DNA of 64,000 nt from Bacteroidota bacterium (lineage in GTDB: Bacteria > Bacteroidota > Bacteroidia > Chitinophagales > Saprospiraceae), in assembly GCA_018222965.1 (NCBI GenBank), contig JAAEZH010000009.1:1-64000 (forward strand), read 5' to 3'. Below are positions 27,791 through 37,717 of the stretch, one piece after another. Below the pieces are notes generated by a model. It was not told where the DNA came from, did no database searches, and worked only from the letters and a program-made list of their open reading frames with translations. Position 1 is the first letter of the stretch. Each line of letters starts with the position of its first letter. Position numbers and translations under genes: made by a program.

Positions 27791-28479
27791 ATTCGCCGAA
27801 AGGCCATTTCCAAATCTGAAAACTGCCTAAAAAACACAACTGCAGACAATGTTGCAAGAAGTTTGACCAGGCCGGAAATAAGAAAAAATTGCCCCAGATC
27901 TCGTATGTCGGTGAAGCTGTTATTGCTCGCGGCTAAAACCAAAACAAAGATCACCATAAGGAAAAAGGCAGAAAACAACATCCACCAGATGAGCAGGGAG
28001 CTTTTGGAGAACCTGGTTTTTGTTCTGCCTTGTCGGCGAATAAAATCCTGCATTTCATCCCAGGATTCCGACAGGATCTGCAGGGGTATCACAAAACTGG
28101 CAAAAGGCAGCAACCATCCCAACACCGCCCAGGATTGGCCATATTTTAAATAGGGAATGTTAAGCCGGTGCACATTGGCATACATTCGATGCATCCAGGC
28201 CAGGAAGTAAACCCCTGTGACGATAAACAGCAACAGGTTTACAAGGAAGAAAATCACTCCAATCACCTCCAGGGATTCAACGCTTATCAGGGGTGGAACG
28301 TAATATTCACCATCCAATACGGCATAAACCAACTGGGTTCGGAAATAATTAACAGGGAGTGCAAGGATTGATATACCTAATTGCAAATAGAATAATACGC
28401 TAATAACCCGCCTTCGACCACTGTTATCGGTTATCAGGTTTCCGGAAAACATTTGTTCGTCAAGTACCTGCTGGTCCAT
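27754..28479 (-). CDS. DUF4328 family membrane protein
   Basis: About 241 residues from the ATG at 28477-28479, one base after the stop of the upstream nucleotidyltransferase gene; a longer start (28551) would overlap that gene. Five or six hydrophobic segments; WMHRMYANVHRLN and YGQSWAVLGWLLPFASFV are characteristic of DUF4328, a family of unknown role. It is probably expressed with the nucleotidyltransferase. Its tail overlaps the convergent ferredoxin-type gene. Confidence 0.78.
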   Translation of the reverse strand: MDQQVLDEQMFSGNLITDNSGRRRVISVLFYLQLGISILALPVNYFRTQLVYAVLDGEYYVPPLISVESLEVIGVIFFLVNLLLFIVTGVYFLAWMHRMYANVHRLNIPYLKYGQSWAVLGWLLPFASFVIPLQILSESWDEMQDFIRRQGRTKTRFSKSSLLIWWMLFSAFFLMVIFVLVLAASNNSFTDIRDLGQFFLISGLVKLLATLSAVVFFRQFSDLEMAFRRIYAKSFTSDSEM

Positions 28480-28480
28480 A

Positions 28481-29476
28481 CTATCTAAAATCGATCTCTG
28501 TATTGTCTCCGATGTTAAGTCGCTGTCCCAGTCCCGTAATACTGGTATCATTGCCTATCACAGAAGATTCAAGTACGACCTCTTTCAGTCCGGCGTAATT
28601 ACCAATAATGGAGTTCTTGATAATTGCCGATTCAATGGTTGCGCAGGCACCGATGGTCACATGCGGACCAATGATGGAGTTTTTGATCACACAATCGGCC
28701 CCAATCGTCACCGGATGTATGATGATGGTGTTTTCGTAAGTTGGCAGATCGGTCGATGCATAACCGGCTTTATCCAATAAGAGGGCATTGGTTTCCAGCA
28801 ACACTTCTTTTTGACCGCAATCAAACCAGCGATCTACACGAAGTACAGAAAGCGGGTTTCCGCGTTCTACCATACCCATCAGGCCATCGGTAAGCGGAAA
28901 TTCTCCGTCATTACGGATGTTGTTGCGAATATTGTGATCCAGGGCATCCAGCAGCACATCCGGTTTATTGATTTTATAAAAACCGACCATCGCCAAATTT
29001 GACATGGGGATTTTGGGTTTTTCTTCAGCCCGAATGACTTGTCCGGAGGCATCAATTTCTACCACCCCAAACTGTCCCGGCTCCGGGACTTCCTGCACGG
29101 CGATACAGGATTCCGGGGTATTCAGGAAGGCATCAAAATCGAGGTCGACGATGGTATCGCCAAAGAAAATGACGATTTCATCCGTTCCTCTGATCTCTTC
29201 TCTTGCAGTCCATATTGCATGGCCGGAGCCCTCCCGGACCTCCTGATTTACAAAGGTTTTTTTGAGGTCGGGATAAGCTTCTTCAACAAAGTGGCGGATT
29301 TTCTCTCCCAGATAACCGATAACAAACACAAAATCGCGGATACCGCAATCGGTCAGTTGATCGATAATAAAGGAAATAATGGGTTTGCCCGCGACCGGTA
29401 TCAGCGGCTTAGGTTGTGTATAGGTAAGGGGCCTAAGGTTTGTTCCAGCCCCGGCGACGGGAATAATAGCCTTCAT
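28481..29476 (-). CDS. Sugar-phosphate nucleotidyltransferase
   Basis: 331 residues. The N-terminal nucleotidyltransferase domain (RmlA/GlmU/ManC superfamily) has the signature AGAGTNLRPLTYTQPKPLI at 8-26 and the metal-binding FFGDTIVD. The C-terminal third is a left-handed beta-helix of hexapeptide repeats (VTIGADCVIKNSIIGPHVTI). It makes an NDP-sugar from NTP and sugar-1-phosphate; which sugar cannot be read from sequence. Likely substrates are glucose-1-P or mannose-1-P for surface polysaccharide. One base separates it from the DUF4328 gene. Confidence 0.87.
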   Translation of the reverse strand: MKAIIPVAGAGTNLRPLTYTQPKPLIPVAGKPIISFIIDQLTDCGIRDFVFVIGYLGEKIRHFVEEAYPDLKKTFVNQEVREGSGHAIWTAREEIRGTDEIVIFFGDTIVDLDFDAFLNTPESCIAVQEVPEPGQFGVVEIDASGQVIRAEEKPKIPMSNLAMVGFYKINKPDVLLDALDHNIRNNIRNDGEFPLTDGLMGMVERGNPLSVLRVDRWFDCGQKEVLLETNALLLDKAGYASTDLPTYENTIIIHPVTIGADCVIKNSIIGPHVTIGACATIESAIIKNSIIGNYAGLKEVVLESSVIGNDTSITGLGQRLNIGDNTEIDFR

Positions 29477-29571
29477 GAGGGAAAGCAGTTAAGTTGTTTC
29501 TGCAATATAGTTTAAAACTGCTTGCAAATAAAAACAGTCTGGCAAATTACAACCTGACAGTTTAGCGATAA

Positions 29572-29605
29572 AAAAAGTGCCTGTCGAAGATTCGACAGAC
29601 ACTTT
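29572..29605 (-). terminator. Terminator of the ATP synthase operon
   Basis: Imperfect inverted repeat AAAGTG(C)CTGTCGAA / TTCGACAG(A)CACTTT with loop GA, 44 bases past the atpG stop on the minus strand. T/A-rich flanks on both sides. One position in the stem is mismatched. Confidence 0.75.
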
Positions 29606-29648
29606 GGTATAAGGTAAAATGGGTGCGGCCGAAGCCGACCCTGATGTT

Positions 29649-30545
29649 TTATGCAGATTCCAGGGCAGCAGCACCACCAACGATCTCGGAGAGTTCGCGG
29701 GTAATTGCTTCCTGGCGTGCTTTATTGTAACTGATCCGAAGGTCGCGGAGCAACTCATCCGCGTTTTCAGATGCTTTATCCATCGCCGTCATCCGGGCAC
29801 CGTGCTCGGAAGCATGTGTATCCAGGTTGAATTTAAAGAAAGTAGTTTGGAGGATACTCGGTACGAGTTCTTCCAGCAATGCCTCCTGAGAGGGTTCGAA
29901 AATGTAATCTGCCTTCATCTGCTTCTCTCCTTCTGCTACCTCTACTTTTTGTACAGGCAACCAGGTTTCGCATTCCGGAAACTGCATCGCAGCATTCTTG
30001 AAGCGACCATAAGACACATCAACAGCATCATACTCCCCGCTAAGGAACTGATCCATCAACTTTTGGGATATTTCCGTTACACGCTCAAAGCTCAGATCGT
30101 TAAACAAAGCTACGTGATCAGCAATCAGGTTACAGTCAGCGTACCGCTTTTTGAAGTACTCATAGCCCTTCTTGCCAATAAACAACAAGCTCAGGTTTCC
30201 GGCAGCACGCACATCGGCATACTCTCCTTCGACTTTAGCTACTGCTGCTTTGATCACGTTTGAATTAAAGGCACCACACAATCCACGATTGGAGGTAACC
30301 ACTACGATACAGGCTTTCTCCACTTTGCGCTCTACACCGAAAGCAGAAGATGCATCGCCATCCAGATTTGACAGGATATTGCGCAGCATTTCATTTTGCT
30401 TATTTGCATAAGGGCGCATCTGAACGATTGCCTGTTGCGCTTTACGCAACTTGGCAGCCGAAACCACTTTCATGGCTTTGGTGATCTGCTGGGTGTTTTT
30501 CACCGAGTGGATCCGTTCCCGAACTTCCTTTAGATTGGCAGCCAT
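29649..30545 (-). CDS. atpG: ATP synthase F1 subunit gamma
   Basis: 298 residues, usual length. Central rotor shaft of the F1 motor. N-terminal NLKEVRERIHSVKNTQQITKAMKVV and C-terminal SYNKARQEAITRELSEIVGGAAAL are the conserved gamma ends. Last gene of the operon atpB-E-F-H-A-G, followed by a terminator. atpD and atpC are absent here. Confidence 0.97.
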   Translation of the reverse strand: MAANLKEVRERIHSVKNTQQITKAMKVVSAAKLRKAQQAIVQMRPYANKQNEMLRNILSNLDGDASSAFGVERKVEKACIVVVTSNRGLCGAFNSNVIKAAVAKVEGEYADVRAAGNLSLLFIGKKGYEYFKKRYADCNLIADHVALFNDLSFERVTEISQKLMDQFLSGEYDAVDVSYGRFKNAAMQFPECETWLPVQKVEVAEGEKQMKADYIFEPSQEALLEELVPSILQTTFFKFNLDTHASEHGARMTAMDKASENADELLRDLRISYNKARQEAITRELSEIVGGAAALESA

Positions 30546-30583
30546 TTATATCAGATTACTATTCTCTAAAAAATCTATTGCGA

Positions 30584-32188
30584 TTACTTCTTGTACTGAG
30601 AGCTAATATCCTTAGCCAGCTTGGTCATCGTATTCAATGCATCCTCAGGAAGCGTACCAGCTGCAAAGGCAGACAACACTTCAGGGTGCTTTTGCTCCAG
30701 CGTAGTAAGGAATACGTTTTCAAACTCTTTCACTTTGTTTACAGGAACATTGCTCAACAGTCCTTTCGTACCGAGATAGATCATCGCAACCTGCTTTTCA
30801 ACAGATACCGGAGAATACTGAGGTTGTTTCAGAATTTCCACGTTGCGCTTTCCTTTCTCCAGTACAGCCTGTGTAGCTGCATCCAGGTCAGAACCGAATT
30901 TCGAGAAAGCCTCGAGCTCGCGGTACTGCGCCTGATCCAGTTTCAAGGTACCGGCTACTTTCTTCATCGACTTGATCTGTGCAGCACCACCTACACGAGA
31001 TACGGAGATACCTACGTTAATCGCCGGACGAACACCTGCGTTAAAGAGGTTGGATTCGAGGAAGATCTGACCGTCGGTAATCGAAATTACGTTGGTCGGG
31101 ATATATGCAGAAACGTCACCCGCTTGTGTTTCAATGATCGGAAGCGCTGTAAGCGATCCGCCACCTTTCACGAGTGGATTTCCTTTTTCGTCTTTTGCAT
31201 TTGCCAGAGATTCCGGCAGATCGTTCATGTTGCGAGCGATACCATCGTTGGAAATGATCTTTGCCGCACGCTCAAGAAGGCGCGAGTGCAGGTAGAATAC
31301 ATCACCAGGGTATGCCTCCCGTCCCGGAGGACGACGAAGCAAGAGTGATACCTCCCGGTAAGCTACTGCCTGCTTAGACAGATCATCATAAATGATCAGC
31401 GCCGGACGGCCGGTATCGCGGAAGAACTCCCCAATTGCAGCACCTGCAAATGGTGCGTAGAACTGAAGTGGTGCAGGATCAGCAGCAGATGCCGATACGA
31501 TCACGGTGTAATCCATGGCCCCGTTTTCTTCCAGCGTACGCGCTACCTGTGCTACTGTAGAAGCTTTCTGACCGGAAGCTACGTAGATACAGTAAACAGG
31601 TTCTCCTTTTTCGTAAAATTCTTTTTGATTGATAATGGTATCAATCGCGATAGCCGTTTTACCAGTCTGGCGGTCACCAATGATAAGCTCCCGCTGACCA
31701 CGACCGATTGGAATCATCGCATCGATTGCTTTGATACCCGTTTGGAGTGGTTCGTTTACCGGCTGACGGTAGATTACACCCGGAGCTTTACGCTCGAGAG
31801 GCATCTCGTATCTGGTTCCGGTAATTTCACCCTTTCCGTCAATCGGCTGCCCCAATGGGTTAACCACACGACCAACGAAACCTTCGCCTACTTCGAGAGA
31901 AGCGATGCGACCGGTACGGGTTACTTTAGATCCTTCTTTGATTCCTTCACCGGAACCGAGGAGTACAACACCGACATTGTCTTCTTCAAGGTTCAGTACG
32001 ATGGCTTCTACGCCAGATTCAAACTGAACCAATTCACCGGCCTGAGCATTGGTGAGTCCGTATACACGGGCAATACCATCGCCCACTTGAAGTACGGTAC
32101 CCACTTCCTCCAACTCGGTTGCAGAACTAAAGCCAGAGAGTTGCTGCTTTAGTATTGCCGATATTTCATCAGGTTTTACATCAACCAT
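30584..32188 (-). CDS. atpA: ATP synthase F1 subunit alpha
   Basis: 534 residues. Non-catalytic nucleotide-binding subunit of F1. P-loop [11 protein letters not shown] (171-181), the arginine-finger region [20 protein letters not shown] and [20 protein letters not shown] are present. Codon use is strongly restricted, typical of abundant proteins, which explains long shadow frames on the other strand. Confidence 0.98.
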   Translation of the reverse strand: MVDVKPDEISAILKQQLSGFSSATELEEVGTVLQVGDGIARVYGLTNAQAGELVQFESGVEAIVLNLEEDNVGVVLLGSGEGIKEGSKVTRTGRIASLEVGEGFVGRVVNPLGQPIDGKGEITGTRYEMPLERKAPGVIYRQPVNEPLQTGIKAIDAMIPIGRGQRELIIGDRQTGKTAIAIDTIINQKEFYEKGEPVYCIYVASGQKASTVAQVARTLEENGAMDYTVIVSASAADPAPLQFYAPFAGAAIGEFFRDTGRPALIIYDDLSKQAVAYREVSLLLRRPPGREAYPGDVFYLHSRLLERAAKIISNDGIARNMNDLPESLANAKDEKGNPLVKGGGSLTALPIIETQAGDVSAYIPTNVISITDGQIFLESNLFNAGVRPAINVGISVSRVGGAAQIKSMKKVAGTLKLDQAQYRELEAFSKFGSDLDAATQAVLEKGKRNVEILKQPQYSPVSVEKQVAMIYLGTKGLLSNVPVNKVKEFENVFLTTLEQKHPEVLSAFAAGTLPEDALNTMTKLAKDISSQYKK

Positions 32189-32265
32189 TTTACCTTGAGT
32201 TTATGGTTTAAAATTCCTAGTTGTTATCAATATAAAATCCGGTTGCCCGGAAAAGCGAAACCCTT

Positions 32266-32835
32266 TTAGCTTGCAATGATCTTAGAAACGTACAGGTTCT
32301 CGCTGAAGTCTTTTTTTAACTCATCCAGTTTTGACTTAACACTCGCATCATAACGATTGCCATCAAACTCGAGGATGATTCCGCCTATGATCTCCGGATC
32401 AACTTCGGTTATAATTTCCACATTATCATCCGTGGCTTTGCTTTGCAAGAGCTGTTTGCGGATGCTTTCAATAGAAGCATCACTCAATGGCTCTGCGGTA
32501 AGCACATGCACGGTCGAAATGTGTTTGATTTGCTTGTACTGGGCCATGAACTCCCTTGCAATCTCCGGCAGCTGCGGTTCGCGGTGCTTTACCAGCAGAA
32601 TATTCAGGAAAGCCATAGTTAACTCGTCAAACTTCCCTTCGAAGATTTCCTTCAAAATGGATTTCTTCTTGCCAGGAGGAATGATCGGGCTCTTAAGCAT
32701 CAGATAAAAATCCCGGTTTTTCGTAATGCTCTCAAAAGACTCCATATCACTCTTGATCCGTTCGAGCTTATTTTGCTCTACAGATAAGTCGATGAGACTT
32801 TTGGCATATCGGGATGCAATTCGGATTACAGACAT
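32266..32835 (-). CDS. atpH: ATP synthase subunit delta (OSCP)
   Basis: 189 residues. Peripheral stalk cap linking F1 alpha to the b subunit. RIASRYAKSLIDLS at the N-terminus and the C-terminal GGIILEFDGNRYDASVKSKL (helix-turn-beta) are family hallmarks. It sits in the standard place between atpF and atpA; its start is 20 bases after the atpF stop. Confidence 0.93.
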   Translation of the reverse strand: MSVIRIASRYAKSLIDLSVEQNKLERIKSDMESFESITKNRDFYLMLKSPIIPPGKKKSILKEIFEGKFDELTMAFLNILLVKHREPQLPEIAREFMAQYKQIKHISTVHVLTAEPLSDASIESIRKQLLQSKATDDNVEIITEVDPEIIGGIILEFDGNRYDASVKSKLDELKKDFSENLYVSKIIAS

Positions 32836-32855
32836 TCTCCGAGAATTTTAATGGT

Positions 32856-33374
32856 CTAGTTCAGATCCAGATCTTTAACCAGATCGTTTACATACTGCTC
32901 GTGCTCTGATTGGCTTTTCAGCTCACGGTCGATCACTTTCTCTGCGATTTCAAGCGCAAAGTTACCAATCTGATTTTTCAGATCTATAATAGCCGCTTTC
33001 TTCTGGTTTTCGATCTCCGCTTTTGCGTTGGTTACGATCTTCTTAGCTTCTTCCTTCGCTTTGTTTTTCGCTTCGTTGATGATCGATTCCTTAGCAGCTT
33101 TTGCTTCTTTCAGAATATTGGAACGCTCTTCCTGAGCCTGAGCCAGCAAAGCTTCGTTCTCCGATTTCAGATTAGCCATTTCCTCGCGAGCTTTCTTCGC
33201 TTCGTCGAGTGACCCCTGAATATCGTTTTCCCGTTCTTTAAGGGCTTTGGCAATCGGTTTGAATGCCAGTTTGCTCATCAAAAACCAAAAGATGGCAAAG
33301 ATGACTGTTGTCCAGAAGATCAAGCCCGGCTCCGGACGGATCACTGTAAAATCTGCTAAAAATAATGATTGCAT
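32856..33374 (-). CDS. atpF: ATP synthase Fo subunit b
   Basis: 172 residues. A single N-terminal membrane helix (about 18-38, GLIFWTTVIFAIFWFLMSKL) followed by a long coiled coil rich in Lys, Glu and Ala (ENDIQGSLDEAKKAREEMAN...). It is the peripheral stator of Fo. Position in the operon is typical. Confidence 0.94.
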   Translation of the reverse strand: MQSLFLADFTVIRPEPGLIFWTTVIFAIFWFLMSKLAFKPIAKALKERENDIQGSLDEAKKAREEMANLKSENEALLAQAQEERSNILKEAKAAKESIINEAKNKAKEEAKKIVTNAKAEIENQKKAAIIDLKNQIGNFALEIAEKVIDRELKSQSEHEQYVNDLVKDLDLN

Positions 33375-33476
33375 GAGTCAGATCGTTATATCGTCAATCT
33401 TGATTTTTTCTTTAGAAAGCCGGCCGGCAACCAACCGTTGCCGCACCGACTTTTGCTTTTCCTGTCTTAACGCAGC

Positions 33477-33692
<216 letters not shown>

Positions 33693-33771
33693 TTAGTGCA
33701 TAACCAGAGAACTTTCTCCGGAAAACACGGTTAAAAAAATCAGTTCAAAAATTCTTTATCTCCCCGCCTCC

Positions 33772-35103
33772 TTAGTGGTGGGGCTCTTCAATGGCAGCTC
33801 CAATATAGGACGCAGCCAGCAGTGTAAATACAAACGCCTGAATGAAGGCTACCAACAACTCAATGGCCATCATAAACATGGTGAGCGGTACAGAAGCCAA
33901 TACACCTACCGTTGATCCTCCAACGCTTTCGCCGGAATTTCCGAAGATGAAGATCAAACCAACGAAACTGATGATCACAATGTGACCCGCTGTAATGTTT
34001 GCAAACAAACGCAGCATGAGTGTAAATGGCTTGATAAACAATCCGAGGAATTCAACAGGTGTCAAAATCGTCTTTACCCAGGCCGGTACACCAGGCATCC
34101 AGAATACGTGCTCCCAGTAGTGCTTGTTTCCGCTGAAGTTTACCACAAAGAAGGTAAACAATGCCAGTACGAAAGTAACCCCAAGGTTACCAGTCACGTT
34201 GGCACTACCCGGAAAGAATGGTACCTGACCAATCAGGTTCAATCCCAGAATAAAGAAGAAAATGGAAAGCAGGAATGGCAGATAACGGCCGTACTTGGCA
34301 CCAAGAAATGGCTTGGCAACCTCGTCCTGAATAAACAGAATCACCGGCTCCATCAACCCCTGCATGCCGCGTGGGGCCTGCCCCCGACGCTTTTTATATG
34401 CCTTGGCAACACTGGTAAACATCCACAACAATAGGACAAATACCAGGAGCATGGTAAATACATTCTTTGTGATAGAGAAGTCGTAGTAAGAAGTAATGCC
34501 TCCTCCAAAAACACCCTGATCGAGTGTCGATTTTGATTCCAGCTGGTAACAGTTCCCGTTGTATCCTACGATCGGATGCTCGCTGCCCTCTTCATCTATT
34601 TCGTGGCCAATACATTCGATGGCGACCTCTCCCATCGGGAATGACTCATCTTCGATGCGCATTACTCCACCATGTACAATTACATACCGATCAATAGCCA
34701 ATGCTCCGTTTCCATGGCCGCCCATGTCAAACTTGCTGGCCATCATCACATTCCAACCGTGATCCGGTGCATAAAGAATACAGGGAAGCGGGATGTATAG
34801 ATCTCCCCAAACATGGAAAGCATTCGCATCGCCAATGTGGTGGAAAGCGGTTTCCGACACGATAAAACCTTCTTCAGCATGGCCCGAGTCGCAAAAGCAA
34901 TGACCATGTTCGTGGTCACCATGCTCGGCATGATCAGAATGCTCGTCGTGCGCAGCAGTTCCGTGTTCGTGATCGTCATGAGCTTCATGACTTTCCTCCT
35001 GATGCGTTGCATCATCCGAATGATCAGCATGGTCGTGATCCTGTGCAAGGAGCATTCCGCTGGTGCTGAAAATGAGGGCAAAAATGAGAAGTATGTTACG
35101 CAT
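33772..35103 (-). CDS. atpB: ATP synthase Fo subunit a with His-rich N-terminal extension
   Basis: 443 residues, far longer than the 230-280 of most bacteria. A signal-peptide-like start (1-20, LLLAQ) is followed by a His/Asp/Glu-rich segment (residues 23-75, 16 His) and a CFCDSGH motif, then a beta-rich soluble domain (80-205) and finally the canonical membrane part (210-443), with the essential Arg in FTLMLRLFANITAGH and SYIGAAIEEPHH at the end. A secreted N-terminal extension of AtpB occurs in other Bacteroidota; the His density here is striking. First gene of the operon. Confidence 0.95.
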   Translation of the reverse strand: MRNILLIFALIFSTSGMLLAQDHDHADHSDDATHQEESHEAHDDHEHGTAAHDEHSDHAEHGDHEHGHCFCDSGHAEEGFIVSETAFHHIGDANAFHVWGDLYIPLPCILYAPDHGWNVMMASKFDMGGHGNGALAIDRYVIVHGGVMRIEDESFPMGEVAIECIGHEIDEEGSEHPIVGYNGNCYQLESKSTLDQGVFGGGITSYYDFSITKNVFTMLLVFVLLLWMFTSVAKAYKKRRGQAPRGMQGLMEPVILFIQDEVAKPFLGAKYGRYLPFLLSIFFFILGLNLIGQVPFFPGSANVTGNLGVTFVLALFTFFVVNFSGNKHYWEHVFWMPGVPAWVKTILTPVEFLGLFIKPFTLMLRLFANITAGHIVIISFVGLIFIFGNSGESVGGSTVGVLASVPLTMFMMAIELLVAFIQAFVFTLLAASYIGAAIEEPHH

Positions 35104-35145
35104 ATCTTGTCGCCTGTGAAAAAGAGACCGTTTTCAAAATCGCTG

Positions 35146-35153
35146 CAAAGGTA
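35146..35153 (-). promoter_or_regulatory. -7 promoter box of the atp operon
   Basis: Minus strand TACCTTTG followed by C, a strong match to the Bacteroidota TAnnTTTG box. It lies 42 bases before the atpB ATG. A TTG (35178-35180) is 24 bases upstream, slightly wider than ideal. Confidence 0.55.
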
Positions 35154-35249
35154 TGCAATCACCCCCTTTTAAAAAAGCAATTTTGAATTTTCTATGCGCC
35201 CGAAGAAAGATTGGTTATCAACCATTTAGCCCAAACAGCCTTAAATGGC

Positions 35250-35262
35250 CTTTCGGCGAAAG
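35250..35262. repeat. Iterated palindrome CTTTCGGCGAAAG
   Basis: Exact 13-mer, odd palindrome CTTTCG-G-CGAAAG, in the intergenic region upstream of atpB. One of four exact copies in the window (others at 49532, 58054, 60060); the inner 9-mer occurs 13 times. Confidence 0.7.
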
Positions 35263-35349
35263 CCGGGACAAAAAAAATGGGAAATTTTGTTCCTGACATT
35301 TGAATCAAAAACAAATTATTATCTGCCTCCAGGATTAATAGCAATACAA

Positions 35350-37584
35350 TCAAACGAGGAGCTCATCTTCCGGTAAGCCAGACCAGGAAGGTGCCTGCTC
35401 CCCGGCAGCCGGAGAAATTTTTACAGGTATTCCTGTTAATTTTACCATACCCGACCAGGCTTCCGCATTTTCGGGTCCGTCGGCAGCTAAAATATTGACA
35501 TTTACGCCCTTCGTCTTTCGAGCGATTTGCTGATGAGTTGATTGATGTCCCCAGCCATGTGGCAAAGCAACCGTACCCGGCATAAGGTCTTCCAAAAATC
35601 GGACCGGCAAACGTACTTTTCCAGTTGCCGAACGAACATCAGCCAGCTCCTTATTTTTCAATCCCAGCTTCAAAGCATCCGCAGGATGGATGTATAAATA
35701 ATTGCTGTTTCGCTCACCAGACACAAAATCCTCCAGATTGTGCGTCCAGGAGTTGTGGGTGGTCACAGCCCGTTTCGATATCAATCGAAACTCATCGGTC
35801 CGCTCCAGTTCCTCCGCAAAAACACCTGCTAATTTTTCCGTTTGATCCATCAGAGATGCCGGAGCCAATTCCACCTTACCACTGTCGGTGAGCACCCGAT
35901 TGTCCAAAAATGAACCCGGTTCGTGCGGCGCCCGCAACTTTCCGTGTTTTTGCCTGAGCAGCTTCTTAAATCCGGGTTGTCCGGTAAGCCGAAGCAAGCC
36001 CGAAAGGATGGACTTTTGCGGAAGTGAAGGTTGCTTCCCCTTGTTTTTCCGCTTCCGCGAATGGTACCAGCGGGTACATTCAAAAAACTTCTGACCGAGC
36101 CAGGATCCGAAGAGTGGCGCTCCGGCATATTTTGCCAGATCCAGGTAGATACTGGCCTCGTCTCTTTGTTCGCCATCCGGTTCAATCAGCGCCTCCGTAG
36201 CCTGCAAATATGGCTTGGCCTGCAAACCCAGCATCAATGGGAAAATGAAAGGCAGATCGGGACGCTCCATGGGCGATGTGCAAGGCAACATATAATGTGC
36301 CAGTGCTCCCGTTTCCGTCGGAAGAATATCCAAAGTCACCAGCAATTCCAGCTTCTGAAATGCTTCCCGCAATCGATTGGAATTGGCCATAGTGATCAGC
36401 GGATTACCCCCCGTTACAAACAGGGCCCGTATCTGCTTCTCGCCCGGATTCAGTATCTCGTCTGCCAGAACAGCTCCCGGATAAGCGTCGTTTACCGAAG
36501 GAAGATTGCCAATCCGCGATCGGTCTTTTCGCATCAAAATGCCGTTCTTTCGGCCAAATTTGGGGAAGTTCATTATTCCCTTGCCAACCAGGGTCCCTCC
36601 CCGGCGATCCAGATTTCCGGAAATCGCATTTATGCATTCCTGAATCCAGAAAGCCAACAAACCGTTTCCGCCCATATTGACTCCGGTAGAGCAATAGAGA
36701 GCAGCACCATCTGATTCGGCGTAAGCCCGAACCAATTCTTTCAACTTTTCGGCAGGAATACGGGTTACAGCAGCGGTTTTCTCGGCAGGCCATGCATCTG
36801 CAAGCCCTTTCAATTCTTCATAACCCTCCATGTGGTCAGCGATGCGCGATTGATCGACGCCTCCCATTTTTATTAGCTCGTGCAGGAAGGACAAATAGAA
36901 AAACACATCGGTTCCCGGACGAATAAACACATGCTCGCCGGCTACCTTGGCACTCTCCGTTTTGCGTGGATCCACAAAAAATATCTTGCAGCCACGGCGC
37001 TCCATTTCTTTCAGGTGTAAACTCGGATTAGGGACCTGCAAAAAGCTCCACTTGGAAACAACCGGATTGGCACCTACAACTATGAGGCAGTTGGTGTTGT
37101 GTAGGTCCGGGAAAGGCTGGGTAAATGGGAAGCCATAGATCTTTTCGGCTACTGCAAATTTATTGCTGCAGTCCTGTGTGGCCGAAGCAAACATGCTTTT
37201 GGAGCCAATCCCCTGCATAAAACCCTGTGCAAAAACAGGATGCAAAACGCCAAAACCCGCAGCTGTACCTACATACATGGCAATGGCATCCGGATCAAAG
37301 TCCTTGCGAATCTTTGCTACTTTTTGTCCGATTTCTCTTAACGCCTGTTCCCAGGAAATGCGTTGCCACTCCTTGCCTGACCGTTTCATGGGGTAGCGCA
37401 ATCGGTCGGGCGAATTAAAGAGTCGATGCTGCTTCAATCCTTTGGGACAGCCAAATCCTCGTGTTGCCACATGCTCATTATCGGGCCGGATTTTTACCAC
37501 CTTGTTGCCGTCCATCGTTACTTCCAATCCGCAAAGGGATTCACAGATGCGGCAGAAGGTATGCCTGGTAGTCGTTTCATTCAT
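35350..37584 (-). CDS. Molybdopterin oxidoreductase, large subunit type
   Basis: About 744 residues from the ATG at 37582-37584, chosen because the 4Fe-4S motif then starts at residue 11; an upstream 26-residue extension is unlikely. DMSO-reductase/formate-dehydrogenase superfamily: CRICESLCGLEV with Cys 11, 14, 18 and 46 for the 4Fe-4S cluster, then bis-MGD domains (VVGANPVVSKWSF, IFFVDPRKTESAKVAG, LFVTGGNPLITMANSNRL) and a C-terminal molydopterin dinucleotide-binding domain (LALPHGWGHQSTHQ-like block). No Tat signal, so cytoplasmic. A Cys in ATQDCSNKF could be the Mo ligand. No partner subunit gene is adjacent; substrate unknown. Confidence 0.83.
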   Translation of the reverse strand: MNETTTRHTFCRICESLCGLEVTMDGNKVVKIRPDNEHVATRGFGCPKGLKQHRLFNSPDRLRYPMKRSGKEWQRISWEQALREIGQKVAKIRKDFDPDAIAMYVGTAAGFGVLHPVFAQGFMQGIGSKSMFASATQDCSNKFAVAEKIYGFPFTQPFPDLHNTNCLIVVGANPVVSKWSFLQVPNPSLHLKEMERRGCKIFFVDPRKTESAKVAGEHVFIRPGTDVFFYLSFLHELIKMGGVDQSRIADHMEGYEELKGLADAWPAEKTAAVTRIPAEKLKELVRAYAESDGAALYCSTGVNMGGNGLLAFWIQECINAISGNLDRRGGTLVGKGIMNFPKFGRKNGILMRKDRSRIGNLPSVNDAYPGAVLADEILNPGEKQIRALFVTGGNPLITMANSNRLREAFQKLELLVTLDILPTETGALAHYMLPCTSPMERPDLPFIFPLMLGLQAKPYLQATEALIEPDGEQRDEASIYLDLAKYAGAPLFGSWLGQKFFECTRWYHSRKRKNKGKQPSLPQKSILSGLLRLTGQPGFKKLLRQKHGKLRAPHEPGSFLDNRVLTDSGKVELAPASLMDQTEKLAGVFAEELERTDEFRLISKRAVTTHNSWTHNLEDFVSGERNSNYLYIHPADALKLGLKNKELADVRSATGKVRLPVRFLEDLMPGTVALPHGWGHQSTHQQIARKTKGVNVNILAADGPENAEAWSGMVKLTGIPVKISPAAGEQAPSWSGLPEDELLV

Positions 37585-37621
37585 TATCCAACGGGTCTTA
37601 TTAGCCTGTAAAAAAACGAAA

Positions 37622-37658
37622 AAGACCCGAAAGATGGGTTTCCAATCTTTCGGGTCTT
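37622..37658 (-). terminator. Terminator with AAGACCCGAAAGAT stem
   Basis: 14-bp perfect inverted repeat AAGACCCGAAAGAT (37622-37635) and ATCTTTCGGGTCTT (37645-37658). It lies past the stop of the minus-strand T9SS gene at 37718 and before the molybdopterin gene, so it separates the two. Confidence 0.75.
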
Positions 37659-37666
37659 GCATTTTG

Positions 37667-37711
37667 GACCTGACAGGTCGCCAACCTGACGGGTCGGCGA
37701 CCTGTCAGGTT
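37667..37711. repeat. Triple palindrome array, copy 1
   Basis: Three 13-bp odd palindromes of type GACCTGWCRGGTC at 16-bp spacing, separated by GCC and GGC: 37667-37679, 37683-37695, 37699-37711. It touches the stop of the T9SS gene at 37718. Four further arrays exist at 45914, 47709, 57249 and 57423. Confidence 0.9.
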
Positions 37712-37717
37712 GAAATT

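Noticed and set aside
30578-32152. Open frames antisense to atpA
   Set aside because: Same cause as above: codon bias of a highly expressed gene; no ribosome-binding site or domain.
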